Positions 55,967 to 64,000 of a stretch of DNA of 64,000 nucleotides are shown piece by piece. Below the pieces are notes generated by a model. It searched no databases and was not told where the DNA came from. It saw nothing but the letters and a program-made list of their open reading frames with translations. The position numbers were made by a program, and so were the translations under genes. Numbering within the stretch: the first letter of the stretch is position 1; every line of letters starts with the position of its first letter. The DNA is from JAOPZW01 sp963806015 (GTDB lineage: Bacteria > Actinomycetota > Thermoleophilia > Solirubrobacterales > Solirubrobacteraceae): contig CAWDWM010000001.1 in the NCBI GenBank assembly GCA_963806015.1, positions 124,001-188,000 of the forward strand. Reading direction: 5' to 3'.

Positions 55967-56794
55967 TCAGGCGCCGACGGGGTGCCAGGCGGTCTTGAGC
56001 TCGGTGACCGCCTCCAGGCGCGCCAGCGCGTCGTCGGTGGCGGCCTCGTAGGTGGTCGCCGGCGTTCCGTGGCGGGCGCGCTTGACGGTCTCGGCGGCCA
56101 GGCGGTCGAGCTCGGCGCCGAGCTCATCGTCACCGGCGGCGTCGAGAATCGCGTTGAGGTCGCGGTGGGCGCCCAGCGCCGGCGCAAGCTCCGAGCGCCG
56201 TCCGCTGAGGAGGTTCACCACGCCCCCGGGCAGATCGGAGACGCCGAGGACCTCGCCGAAGTCGAGCGCCGGCAGCGGCCAGCGCTCGGAGATCACCGCG
56301 ACCACGGTGTTGCCGGCCGCCAGCGCCGGCGCCAGCTCGGCGATGAGGCCCAGCAGCGGTGGCTCGTCGGGGGCGATCACGCCGACCACGCCCGTGGGCT
56401 CGGGCAGCGAGAAGGACAGGTAGGGCAGCCCGACCGGGTTGACGCCGCCCAGGACGGCGGGCAGCTTGTCCGTCCAGCCCGCGTAGTGCACGAGGACGTC
56501 GACGGCGGCGGCCACCTCGTCGGCCTGCGCCAGCGCGTCGGCGCGCGACTCCAGCGCCTCGGCGGCGCGGTAGAGGATCTGGCCGCGGTTGTAGGCGGTC
56601 CGCGCGGCCCACGGGCCGGCTGCCTTGCGCGCGGCGCTCATCGCGTCGCGCACGTCCTTGCGCGACGCGCGCGGGACGTTGGCCACGTGCTCGTCGTCGG
56701 CGCCCAGGGCGCGGTCGTAGCGGCCGGACTCCGAGCGCACGAACGCGCCTCCCACGTAGAGCTTGTAGGTCTTGCGGACGCCGAGGCGGCTCAT
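55967..56794 (-). CDS. Half-length aldehyde dehydrogenase-like protein without catalytic domain
   Basis: A 275-aa protein homologous only to the N-terminal, NAD-binding half of aldehyde dehydrogenases: LYVGGAFVRSESGRYDRALG, VPRASRKDVRDAMSAARKAAGPWAARTAYNRGQILYRAAEALESRA, VVGVIAPDEPPLLGLIAELAPALAAGNTVVAV and PGGVVNLLSGRRSELAP. The catalytic Cys and Glu regions are absent. The ATG 56794 overlaps the full-length ALDH stop (ATGA), so both are made together. Such half-ALDH partners exist in actinobacteria beside deoC; a structural or regulatory subunit is the best guess. Confidence 0.82.
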   Translation of the reverse strand: MSRLGVRKTYKLYVGGAFVRSESGRYDRALGADDEHVANVPRASRKDVRDAMSAARKAAGPWAARTAYNRGQILYRAAEALESRADALAQADEVAAAVDVLVHYAGWTDKLPAVLGGVNPVGLPYLSFSLPEPTGVVGVIAPDEPPLLGLIAELAPALAAGNTVVAVISERWPLPALDFGEVLGVSDLPGGVVNLLSGRRSELAPALGAHRDLNAILDAAGDDELGAELDRLAAETVKRARHGTPATTYEAATDDALARLEAVTELKTAWHPVGA

Positions 56795-58254
56795 GACACG
56801 CGCAGGTAGGGACGCAGGCCGGCGGCGCCGCCCTCGCGCCCGAAGCCCGATTCCTTGTAGCCGCCGAAGGCCGCCGTCGGATCGAACTTGTTGTAGGTGT
56901 TCTGCCAGATGACGCCGGCCTTCAGCGCGGCGGCGACCTCGAAGGCCTTCGAGCCCTTGTCGGTCCAGATGCCCGCCGCGAGGCCGTAGGCCGAGTTGTT
57001 GGCCTTCTCGATCGCCTCCGCCTGGCTGCGGAAGGTGAGCACCGACACGACCGGGCCGAAGATCTCCTCGACCGCGATGCGATGGGCGGGCGCGACGTCG
57101 GTGAAGATCGTCGGGGCGAACCACCAGCCGCGCTCGTGCAGGTCGCAGGCGATCGTCCGGCGCACGGCGCCCTCCTCCTCGCCGGCGGCGACGAGCGCCT
57201 CGATGCGCTCGAGCTGCTCGGCCGAGTTGATGGCGCCGACGTCGGTGTTCTTGTCCAGCGGATCGCCGACGCGCAGCAGCCGCATCCGGTTCCACAGCTT
57301 GGCGGTGACCTCCTCGGCCACCGACTCCTGGATCAGCAGCCGCGAGCCCGCGCAGCACACGTGGCCCTGGTTGAAGAAGATCCCCTGGACGATGCCCTCG
57401 ACCGCCTGGTCGATGGCGGCGTCCTCGAAGACGATGTTGGCCGACTTGCCGCCGAGCTCGAGCGTCAGGCCGACCCCGCGCCCGGCCAGCGCGGCCTGAA
57501 TGTCCTTGCCCACCGCGGTCGAGCCCGTGAACGCCACCTTGTCGACCTCCGAGCGCACGAGCGCCGCGCCGGCGACTCCGTCGCCGGGCACGATGTTCGC
57601 CACGCCGGCGGGCAGCTCGGCCTCCTGGAAGATCTCGGCCAGCAGCAGCGCCGTCAGTGGCGTCGTCTCCGCCGGCTTGAGGATCGCGGCGTTGCCGCAC
57701 GCGAGGGCGGGCGCGAGCTTCCACGCCGCCATCAGCAGCGGGAAGTTCCACGGCACGATCTGCCCGACGACCCCGTAGGGCTTGTGCTTGCGCCCCGCCA
57801 CGCCGTACTGCAGCTTGTCGGCCCAGCCGGCGTAGTAGAAGAAGTGCGCGGCGGCCAGCGGGATGTCGACGTCGCGCGACTCGCGGATCGGCTTGCCGCC
57901 GTCGATCGACTCGACCACCGCCAGTTCGCGCGCGCGTTCCTGGATGAGGCGCGCGACGCGGAAGAGGTACTTCGCGCGCTCGCGCCCGGGCAGCTTCGCC
58001 CACTTGGGCTGGGCGGCGCGGGCGGCCGCCACGGCGGCCGCGACGTCGGCCTCGCCGGCGAAGGCGACCTCGGCGACCGGCTCCTCGGTGGCCGGGTTGA
58101 TCGACTGCACGCGGCGCCCGTCGCGCGGGTCGACGAACTCGCCCCCGATGAACAGCCCGTAGGCGTCGCGCAGGCGGACGTGGTCGGAGGATTCGGGCGC
58201 GGGCGCGTAGTCCCAGGTGAGGCGCGTGCGCGGGGTGTCGTCGGTGGCAGCCAT
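56791..58254 (-). CDS. NAD(P)-dependent aldehyde dehydrogenase
   Basis: A 487-aa ALDH. Landmarks: LFIGGEFVDPRDG, NPATEEPVAEVAFAGEADVAAAV, PWNFPLLMAAWKLAPALACGNAAILKPAE, FTGSTAVGKDIQ, catalytic Glu in LELGGKSANIVFED, and catalytic Cys in FFNQGHVCCAGSRLLIQ. It ends FGGYKESGFGREGG. Directly downstream of deoC, it would oxidise acetaldehyde from the aldolase, though related enzymes also act on other aldehydes. ATG 58254 is used; an in-frame GTG at 58269 overlaps the deoC stop and is nearly as likely. Confidence 0.93.
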   Translation of the reverse strand: MAATDDTPRTRLTWDYAPAPESSDHVRLRDAYGLFIGGEFVDPRDGRRVQSINPATEEPVAEVAFAGEADVAAAVAAARAAQPKWAKLPGRERAKYLFRVARLIQERARELAVVESIDGGKPIRESRDVDIPLAAAHFFYYAGWADKLQYGVAGRKHKPYGVVGQIVPWNFPLLMAAWKLAPALACGNAAILKPAETTPLTALLLAEIFQEAELPAGVANIVPGDGVAGAALVRSEVDKVAFTGSTAVGKDIQAALAGRGVGLTLELGGKSANIVFEDAAIDQAVEGIVQGIFFNQGHVCCAGSRLLIQESVAEEVTAKLWNRMRLLRVGDPLDKNTDVGAINSAEQLERIEALVAAGEEEGAVRRTIACDLHERGWWFAPTIFTDVAPAHRIAVEEIFGPVVSVLTFRSQAEAIEKANNSAYGLAAGIWTDKGSKAFEVAAALKAGVIWQNTYNKFDPTAAFGGYKESGFGREGGAAGLRPYLRVS

Positions 58255-58265
58255 GGCGGCGGCGC

Positions 58266-59153
58266 TCACTCCTTCGAGAAGTCCTCGGAGCGGCCATAGC
58301 GGCCGTCCTGGGTCTTGACGTACTGCATGAGCAGGTCGTTGAGCAGCGAGGACGCGCCGATGCGGAAGCGATCGGGCGTCAGCCACTCGTCGCCCAGCGT
58401 CTCCTTGACCAGCACAAGGCGGTGCAGCGCGGCCTTGGAGGTCGAGACGCCGCCCGCGGCCTTCATCCCCACCGGGCGCCCGGTGCGCTCGACGTAGTCG
58501 CGGATCGCCTCGAGCATGACCAGCGTCACGCCCGGCGTCGCCCCGCTGGCGGCCTTGCCGGTCGAGGTCTTGATGAAGTCCGCGCCGGCCTCCATGCAGA
58601 GCATCGAGGCGTGGCGGACGTGGTCGTAGGACCCGAGCTCGGCGGTCTCGATGATGACCTTCAGGTGCGCGTCGCCGCACGCCTCCTTGACGCGCACGAT
58701 CTCCTCCATCACCCGCGCGTCGTCGCCGGAGAGGAAGGCCTCGCGCGAGATGACCATGTCGATCTCGTCGGCGCCCGCCGCGACGGTCTCCTCGGTCTCC
58801 TGCAGCTTGATGGCCAGCGACGTCTGTCCCGAAGGGAAGCCGGTCGACACGGCGGCGGTGTGCACGCCGGTGCCCTGCAGGGCGGCGTGGACGACCGGGA
58901 CCTGCGCCGGATAGACGCACACGGCGGCGACGCTCGGGATCTCGGGGATGGTCGGCGCCGGGCACACGGCCTTGGCCGCGAGCTGGCGCACCTTGCCCGC
59001 CGTGTCCTGGCCTTCGAGCGTGGTGAGGTCGACCATCGACACCGCCAAGCGGATGCCCTGCAGCTTGGCGCTCGTCTTGATCGAGCGTTTGCCGAGCCAG
59101 GCGGCGCGCTCCTCGATGCCGATGCGATCGACGTGGGGCAGGCGTCGGATCAT
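58266..59153 (-). CDS. deoC: Deoxyribose-phosphate aldolase
   Basis: A 295-aa class I aldolase splitting 2-deoxyribose-5-phosphate into glyceraldehyde-3-phosphate and acetaldehyde. The Schiff-base lysine is in DFIKTSTGKAASGATPGVT, with KVIIETAELG and GADEIDMVISREAF as further family blocks. The protein is about 35 residues longer at the N-terminus than the E. coli form. It is first in an operon with two ALDH-type genes and completes degradation of the sugar released by the deoA/pnp products. ATG 59153 lies 10 nt behind a minus-strand TAGTCT box. Confidence 0.95.
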   Translation of the reverse strand: MIRRLPHVDRIGIEERAAWLGKRSIKTSAKLQGIRLAVSMVDLTTLEGQDTAGKVRQLAAKAVCPAPTIPEIPSVAAVCVYPAQVPVVHAALQGTGVHTAAVSTGFPSGQTSLAIKLQETEETVAAGADEIDMVISREAFLSGDDARVMEEIVRVKEACGDAHLKVIIETAELGSYDHVRHASMLCMEAGADFIKTSTGKAASGATPGVTLVMLEAIRDYVERTGRPVGMKAAGGVSTSKAALHRLVLVKETLGDEWLTPDRFRIGASSLLNDLLMQYVKTQDGRYGRSEDFSKE

Positions 59154-59166
59154 GGTCCGCCAGAGA

Positions 59167-61818
59167 CTAGATGGTTGATTCGCCCATCCCCACGCCGAGC
59201 CGCCGGGCCGCCGCGGCCGCCTCGCCGCGCGTGTGGACGTCCAGCTTGGTCAGGATCGCGCCGACGTGATGGTCGACCGTCTTGGGCGAGAGGAAGAGCC
59301 GCTCGGCGATCTGCCGGTTGCGCAGGCCCTCGGCCACCAGCGCCAGCACCTCGACCTGGCGCGGCGTGAGGTTGGCGGGATTGGCGCGCGTGACGCGCCG
59401 CGGCCCGCGTGGGAGCCCGCGCGCCCCCCGCGCGCGCAGGCGCCGGGCGACGATCGCGGCGGGCGGCCCGGCGCCGAGATCGTGCAGCTGCTGCAGCGCG
59501 CGGCGCCGGGCGTCGGCGTCGCCATCGGCCAGCGCCAGCGCCGCCTCGTACGGGCGCCCGATCGTGGTCCACCGTGCGGCGGCCGCCTTCCAGTCGCCCG
59601 CCAGCTGCAGGGCGTAGGGCTCGGCGACCGTGGCGGTGATCTCGTCGGCGATCCCCGCGCGCCGGCGCCACAGGGCCAGCTCGCCGAGGACCCCTGCGGC
59701 GTTGACGTCGCCGGCCAGCGCGAAGGCGGCCTCGGTCGCATCGGCGACGCCCTGGGTGTCGCCGCGCAGCCACGCGACTTCGGCGCGCGCGGCGGCCACG
59801 GCCTCGATGTACTGCAGCTCGTCGGAACGCTCGGACAGCGCCCGCGCCGTCTCGAGGACGTCGGCAGAGCCCGGGTCGCCGCGGCGCGCGCGCACCAGCG
59901 CCAGCGTGACGGCGGCGAGGATGCGGGGAATCGACGACGAACGCAGGTCCCCGAGGACCACGGAGGCCGTCTCGGCCGCCTCGGTCCACCGGCCCTGCTC
60001 GAGCTCGGAGCGCGACTGGAAGCCCTGCAGGTACAGCCGCCACAGGTCCAAGCGCGGCTCGGCGCAGTGCTCGAGGCCGCTGGCCAGCGACGCGTCGGCG
60101 AGCGCGTAGTCGCGGTTGCGCAGCCCCATCCAGGCGAGATGGCTGTAGCCCCGCGCGACGTCCTCCGACAGCCCGGCCTCGAGCGCGACCGCGATGCTGC
60201 GCTCCAGCTTGTCGCGCCCGGCGTAGTTGCCGGCCAGGAGCTCCATGGTGCCCGTGGTGTTGAGCGTGTGCAGGCGGATCTCGACGTCGTCGAGGTGCGC
60301 GCCGAGTTCCAGCGCGCGGGTGCCCCAGGCGGCGGTGCCCTCGGGGTCCTCACGGTTCATGCACAGCGTCGCGATGTTCGCGTAGGCCAGCCCGAGCTCG
60401 CGTCCGGGCCCGAGCGCCTCCAGCGTGGTGACGGCCTCCTGGCCGAGGCGCTGCGCTTCGGCCGAGCGGTCGCCGGGACAGAAGAGCACGATCGACAGGC
60501 GGCGCAGGCGGTCGCCCTCGCGCAACCGGTCGCCGAGCGCTCGATGGCACTGCAGCGCCTCCTGCATCGCCTCGATCGCCTCGTTGCAGTCGTCGGCGAG
60601 GAAGGCGGCGCGGAAGCGGCCCTCCAGGAGCGCGACGCGCTCCTGCGCCGGGAGATCCGCGGCGAAGCGCAGGGCGCGCGCGTACTGCGCGGCCGCCTCG
60701 CGATGGGCGCCGACCGAGTCCGCGCGCGCGGCGGCCTCCGGCGCGAACCGCAGCACGGCGCCGGCGTCGCCGGCGGCCTCGGCGTGGTGCGCGAGCCGCG
60801 CGGGCTCCGGAGCACCGGCCGGCGGCGCGGCGAGCGCCGCCAGGGCGGCCCGGTGCAGCGCCGCCCGGCGGTGGGGCGCGAGCGTCTCCTCGATCGCCAT
60901 CCGCGCCAGCTCGTGGCGGAAGGCGACGCCGTCGGCCGTCGCGGTCAGCATGCCCGACCCGAGGCACTCGTCGAGGCACGCGAGCTCGTCCTCGCCGGCC
61001 AGCGCGTCGAGCAGCCACAGCTCCGCGTGGGGCTGGGACACGGCGACCGCGCCCAGCAGCGCCGCCGCCGTCGCGCTCAGGCGCGCGGTGCGGGCCAGGA
61101 TCGCGTCGCGGACCGTCGGCGGGATGTCCCGATCGCCACCGGCCAGCACCTCGGAGAGGAAGAAGGGGTTGCCGGCCGTCCTGCGGTAGAGCTCCCCCGC
61201 GTCGATGCCGTGCGGCTCCGCGAGCTGCGCGACGGCGTCGAGCGAGAGCCGCGGGAGCTCGCAGCGGGCGATCCCCTGCGCCGTGGCCAGCTCGCCGAGC
61301 ACCACCCGCAGCGGGTGGCGGAGCTCGAGCTCGTCGTCGCGATAGGTGCCGACGACCAGGGCGGGCGCCGAGTCCACCTTGCGCGCGAGGAGCCGCAGGA
61401 CGTCGAGCGTCGCCTCGTCGGCCCAGTGCAGGTCCTCGAGGACGAGCACGGTCGGCGCGCTGCGCGTGAGCTCGCGCAGCAGGGCTGCCGCGACCTCGTG
61501 CGGGTCCGCCCCGCCCGCGGTCGTGCGTGCCAGCTCGCCGCCCGTGTGCTCGGCGACGTCGAGCAGCGGACCCAGGGCGCGAGGCGTGAACAGCGCATCG
61601 CACGCCCCCCACAGAACCCGCGCCGACTCCCGGTAGCCGTCCGCGAAGCGGCGCACGAGCGCCGTCTTCCCGCCGCCGGCCTCGCCGGCCACGAGCATCA
61701 CGCGCCCGCGCGACGTGCCGCGGACGGCGTCCAGCGCCGCCTCGAGCGCGGCGAGCTGACGCGAGCGCTCCAGTAGGTCGCTCGACTGCTCGAGCCGGGT
61801 CGCCGGTGCTGTTGACAC
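59167..61818 (-). CDS. Large LuxR-family regulator with AAA-type ATPase domain
   Basis: An 883-aa LAL-type regulator. The N-terminal ATPase (about 20-260) has Walker A GEAGGGKTALVRRF and Walker B VLVLEDLHWADEAT. The middle 500 residues are helical repeats (TPR-like). The C-terminal LuxR HTH (about 820-875) reads LTPRQVEVLALVAEGLRNRQIAERLFLSPKTVDHHVGAILTKLDVHTRGEAAAAA. Such proteins respond to small molecules and activate catabolic or secondary metabolic genes. It lies 13 bp upstream of nothing on the same strand except deoC, and control of the deoC-ALDH operon is a reasonable inference. GTG 61818 is the start. Confidence 0.92.
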   Translation of the reverse strand: MSTAPATRLEQSSDLLERSRQLAALEAALDAVRGTSRGRVMLVAGEAGGGKTALVRRFADGYRESARVLWGACDALFTPRALGPLLDVAEHTGGELARTTAGGADPHEVAAALLRELTRSAPTVLVLEDLHWADEATLDVLRLLARKVDSAPALVVGTYRDDELELRHPLRVVLGELATAQGIARCELPRLSLDAVAQLAEPHGIDAGELYRRTAGNPFFLSEVLAGGDRDIPPTVRDAILARTARLSATAAALLGAVAVSQPHAELWLLDALAGEDELACLDECLGSGMLTATADGVAFRHELARMAIEETLAPHRRAALHRAALAALAAPPAGAPEPARLAHHAEAAGDAGAVLRFAPEAAARADSVGAHREAAAQYARALRFAADLPAQERVALLEGRFRAAFLADDCNEAIEAMQEALQCHRALGDRLREGDRLRRLSIVLFCPGDRSAEAQRLGQEAVTTLEALGPGRELGLAYANIATLCMNREDPEGTAAWGTRALELGAHLDDVEIRLHTLNTTGTMELLAGNYAGRDKLERSIAVALEAGLSEDVARGYSHLAWMGLRNRDYALADASLASGLEHCAEPRLDLWRLYLQGFQSRSELEQGRWTEAAETASVVLGDLRSSSIPRILAAVTLALVRARRGDPGSADVLETARALSERSDELQYIEAVAAARAEVAWLRGDTQGVADATEAAFALAGDVNAAGVLGELALWRRRAGIADEITATVAEPYALQLAGDWKAAAARWTTIGRPYEAALALADGDADARRRALQQLHDLGAGPPAAIVARRLRARGARGLPRGPRRVTRANPANLTPRQVEVLALVAEGLRNRQIAERLFLSPKTVDHHVGAILTKLDVHTRGEAAAAARRLGVGMGESTI

Positions 61819-61902
61819 GAGTGTGGTGCCTGTCCCCCGCGGCGATTCTCCCCCCGGCGTGCGCGCGCGGCAAGCGGGTTAGCCGCACCCTCGAATCGCG
61901 CC

Positions 61903-63615
61903 TCAGCCCACGCGAACCCGCATCCGCCCGCTGACTCCGCGCGAGTACGGATAGGCGTCGTTGGGACGCAGGCGGATGCGGAACGTAAAGCGGCCGGTGC
62001 TCGCCCGCTGGAAGTGGTAGCGGACGGTGAAGGTCCCGCTCTTGCGCGTGCGCGTGGTCGCGAAGACGCGCCAGCCGACCCCCGGCTGGAAGATCTGCAG
62101 GTCGAGCGTGACTCCGCGTGGCGGGAACGGGCGGCCGACGAGGCGCCCGCTGAACTTCGCGGTGCCGCGCGAGGGCACGCGCTTGGGGCCGCGAGCGCGG
62201 ATCCGGGCGCGCACGTTGAGCGTCGACGTCGAGCGTGTGACGAAGGCGTCGTCGCCCCTGTAAGCGCGGTAGGCCAGGCGCAGCACGCGCGAGCTGCCCG
62301 CGGGGACCGGGAACTGGAAGCGGCCGTCCGCGCCGGTCGTGACGCCGCCGCGATCGACGTACTGCGCGCCCAGCCGGGCCTCGCGCACGAGGATCCGCAC
62401 GTCGGCGGCGCTGACGGGCTGGCCGTTGGCGCCCTTCAGCGTCCCGCGGACCGTCGCTCCCTTGCCGTAGGACACGGTGCGGCTCGTGCGCAGCACGAAC
62501 ACGGCGTGACGCTTCTTGCCCTTGCCGCGGAAGACCTTGGCCGGGAAGCCCGCGACCAGGCGCGCCCCGTCACCGCCGTTGGCGCCGTTCAGCGGCCCAC
62601 GCGCCTGCACGCTGAACGGTGCGCTGACCGTCGTCTCGCCGCCGGCATCGGTCACGCGCAGCAGCAGCGTGCGATGGCCCGCGATCGGCGTCGGAGCGGC
62701 GATCGTCTCGTTCTTGAGGTCCGGGCACGGGCGCGGGCGCGTGTAGTCGCAGCGCGTCCCGGCGTCGGTGTTGGGCCCGCTGCCATAGTCCTCTGACGCG
62801 ACCACCGCCGGGTTGGCGGCGTCGGTCACGTCGACGATCTCGGCGCGGCGGATCCCGGAGTTGTCGGTGGCGCTGAAGGTCACCGGCTCGTCCCCCGACC
62901 GCACCCCGGGGGCCAAGAGACCGGTGCCGGCCTGGATGCCGGACATGACGGGGGGCACGTTGTCCTCGATCGTGACCTTGGAGCCAAGGAGCTGGGTCTG
63001 GGCCGCGTCACTGGCGCCCAGGCTGCAGACGGCAGTGCGCCCTTGCCAGCAGCCGGCCGAGACCACCATCGCCTGAGCGGTCCCTTGTACCCCCGAGCTG
63101 TGCGGCGAGTCGGCCTTCGACAGGGTGACCGTCTTGTCGATCGGACCGGCTGCGCCCCAGTAGTGCTGGTCCTGGGTGACATAGGCGATGACGCCCGCGT
63201 CGTAGTTGCCCGCGAGCGCGAAGGCATACGGACCGAACGTCGTCATGACGTACGGAGTGTTGGGATCGGAATTCAGCCCAGCCGCCGTGTAGAGCTGACG
63301 CAGCGTGACTGCGTAGTCCGTGATCCTGGTGTTCGTCGGCGGAAGGAACGCCAATCCCGCCGACGATGCCGGCGAGTACTGCACGCTGGGCTGAAGCCCG
63401 GCCACAAGCACGTCGCCGGGGCTCGAGCACGTGGTGTCGGTGGTGAAGAGGGCTGCGTTGCCACCGGCCGTTGCGACCGACGGGACCCACGCGTTGTTGC
63501 CGTAGAAGCTCGAGCCGAACTTGCACGAGTAGACGTCGTAGGACCCCGCGTGTGCGCTGGCGGGCATGAGCGCGCAGGCGCCGAGGACGAACGCCAGGAT
63601 CGCGCGTCTACCCAA
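61903..63615 (-). CDS. Secreted beta-rich protein with C-terminal repeat domain (TTG start)
   Basis: A 570-aa exported protein. The signal peptide is MGRRAILAFVLGACALMPASAHA from a TTG start at 63615, overlapping the upstream gene's stop by 8 bases; no ATG/GTG fits. The N-terminal half (to about 330) is of unknown type with cysteines in YSCKFG, TTCSSPGD, SAGCWQGRTAVCS and RCDYTRPRPCP. It contains VTFSATDNSGIRRAEIVDVTD, an Ig-like block. The C-terminal part (about 360-570) has two immunoglobulin-like modules of the type FVLRTSRTVSYGKGATVRGTLKGANGQPVSAADV and RGTAKFSGRLVGRPFPPRGVTLDLQ, ending RPNDAYPYSRGVSGRMRVRVG. A cell-wall or extracellular adhesion or scaffold role is a guess. Confidence 0.8.
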   Translation of the reverse strand: MGRRAILAFVLGACALMPASAHAGSYDVYSCKFGSSFYGNNAWVPSVATAGGNAALFTTDTTCSSPGDVLVAGLQPSVQYSPASSAGLAFLPPTNTRITDYAVTLRQLYTAAGLNSDPNTPYVMTTFGPYAFALAGNYDAGVIAYVTQDQHYWGAAGPIDKTVTLSKADSPHSSGVQGTAQAMVVSAGCWQGRTAVCSLGASDAAQTQLLGSKVTIEDNVPPVMSGIQAGTGLLAPGVRSGDEPVTFSATDNSGIRRAEIVDVTDAANPAVVASEDYGSGPNTDAGTRCDYTRPRPCPDLKNETIAAPTPIAGHRTLLLRVTDAGGETTVSAPFSVQARGPLNGANGGDGARLVAGFPAKVFRGKGKKRHAVFVLRTSRTVSYGKGATVRGTLKGANGQPVSAADVRILVREARLGAQYVDRGGVTTGADGRFQFPVPAGSSRVLRLAYRAYRGDDAFVTRSTSTLNVRARIRARGPKRVPSRGTAKFSGRLVGRPFPPRGVTLDLQIFQPGVGWRVFATTRTRKSGTFTVRYHFQRASTGRFTFRIRLRPNDAYPYSRGVSGRMRVRVG

Positions 63616-64000
63616 CTGCGATCCTCACGGCCTTGCTCGTTCCGCGCGCATACGGATAGCTGTCGTTGGGCCGCAGACGCAGGCGGAACGTGAAGCGGCC
63701 GCCACCCGAGTTGAAGCGATAGCGCGTCGAATACGCGCCGCCCTTGCGGGTCCGCGTGGTCTTGACGGTGCGCCACCCGTGCCCGGGCTGATGGGCCTGC
63801 AGCTCGAGGGTCACGCCGCGGGGCGGCAGCGGGCGGCCGGGAAGGCTGCCGCGGAAGCGCACGCTGCCGCGCGAGTGGGCATGCCGTGGCACGTGGACCG
63901 TAATGCGCGCCTTGGTGTTGAAGCTGACGTCCGACTTCGCGGTGAGCCCCGCATCGCCCGCATAGGCGCGGTAGGCGATGCGGTAGCGCCGCGAGGAGCC
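63608..64000 (-). CDS. Secreted-protein paralogue, C-terminal part, truncated by window edge
   Basis: The frame is open to the right edge, so the gene continues beyond the window; the 5' end is missing. The visible 130 residues align with the end of the downstream protein: YRIAYRAYAGDAGL, SVRFRGSLPGRPLPPRGVTLELQ, HGWRTVKTTRTRKGGAYSTRYRF and RPNDSYPYARGTSKAVRIAVG. The two genes are therefore tandem duplicates of at least the C-terminal module. The overlapping stop-start junction means they are co-translated. Confidence 0.85.
   Translation of the reverse strand, partial: GSSRRYRIAYRAYAGDAGLTAKSDVSFNTKARITVHVPRHAHSRGSVRFRGSLPGRPLPPRGVTLELQAHQPGHGWRTVKTTRTRKGGAYSTRYRFNSGGGRFTFRLRLRPNDSYPYARGTSKAVRIAVG

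Noticed and set aside
1..64000. Insertion sequences, prophage, CRISPR or plasmid genes
   Set aside because: No transposase, integrase, phage structural protein or regularly spaced repeat was found on either strand.

Overview
The window is about 64 kb of very GC-rich, gene-dense DNA with no insertion sequences, CRISPR arrays, rRNA or recognisable tRNA genes. Base composition, frequent GTG starts with GTGA/ATGA stop-start overlaps, a 1577-aa NAD-glutamate dehydrogenase, GTP-type PEP carboxykinase, a group 1h-like [NiFe] hydrogenase subunit and secreted Pro/Ala-rich proteins all fit a high-GC actinobacterium. My best guess is the Thermoleophilia (Solirubrobacterales). That placement is a judgement from gene content, not a search.

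Layout. 1-0.7 kb: C-terminal end of a [NiFe]-hydrogenase small subunit and a small partner ORF. 0.7-7.6 kb: GH5 glycosidase, LLM flavin oxidoreductase, lipoprotein, moaA, enoyl-CoA hydratase paralogue, Cys-pair protein, two-receiver GGDEF regulator. 7.6-13.6 kb: NAD-glutamate dehydrogenase behind clpP, divergent from an SRPBCC/ArsR pair with two identical-arm palindromes between them. 13.6-17.9 kb: LysR/SDR pair, PEP carboxykinase, RsbW-like kinase. 17.9-22.7 kb: MaoC dehydratase and a divergent, fully overlapping operon of malyl-CoA lyase, a two-subunit acyl-CoA ligase (probably malate-CoA ligase) and a one-cluster ferredoxin. 22.7-28.7 kb: Fpg-like glycosylase, HD-GYP protein, N-carbamoylputrescine amidase-like enzyme, a sigma factor fused to a zinc-finger/membrane anchor, and a repeat-bearing secreted protein. 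29.1-33.0 kb: amidohydrolase, DUF59 protein, SUMF-domain protein and PucR regulator, with a divergent TetR. 33.1-37.9 kb: a complete branched-chain-amino-acid-type ABC importer. 37.9-39.9 kb: Nudix, agmatine deiminase, SCP2-like protein. 40-53.5 kb: nucleoside salvage and uptake. 53.5-56 kb: frameshifted DUF2254 gene, NmrA-like/TetR pair. 56-59.2 kb: deoC and two aldehyde dehydrogenase genes. 59.2-64 kb: large LuxR-type ATPase and two paralogous secreted proteins.

How it fits together. The clearest theme is nucleosides. A BmpA-type binding protein with its ATPase and two permeases would import them. Cytidine deaminase (fused to a CYTH domain), purine nucleoside phosphorylase, pyrimidine phosphorylase, adenosine deaminase and uracil phosphoribosyltransferase would process the bases and sugars. 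DeoC and an aldehyde dehydrogenase 6 kb away would turn deoxyribose phosphate into glyceraldehyde-3-phosphate and acetaldehyde or acetate. A second theme is C2/C4 acyl-CoA chemistry (malyl-CoA cleavage to acetyl-CoA plus glyoxylate), with PEP carboxykinase nearby.

Regulatory DNA is unusually readable. Many start codons sit 6-8 nt behind a TANNNT box, which suggests leaderless transcripts. Three divergent gene pairs have two back-to-back TANNNT boxes sharing one TA step. Several regulators have perfect dyads at or over their own start codons. Decayed or altered enzyme motifs recur: a GGDEF site, an Hpt histidine, an Fpg zinc cysteine, a NAT aspartate, an amidohydrolase metal site and a half-length ALDH.
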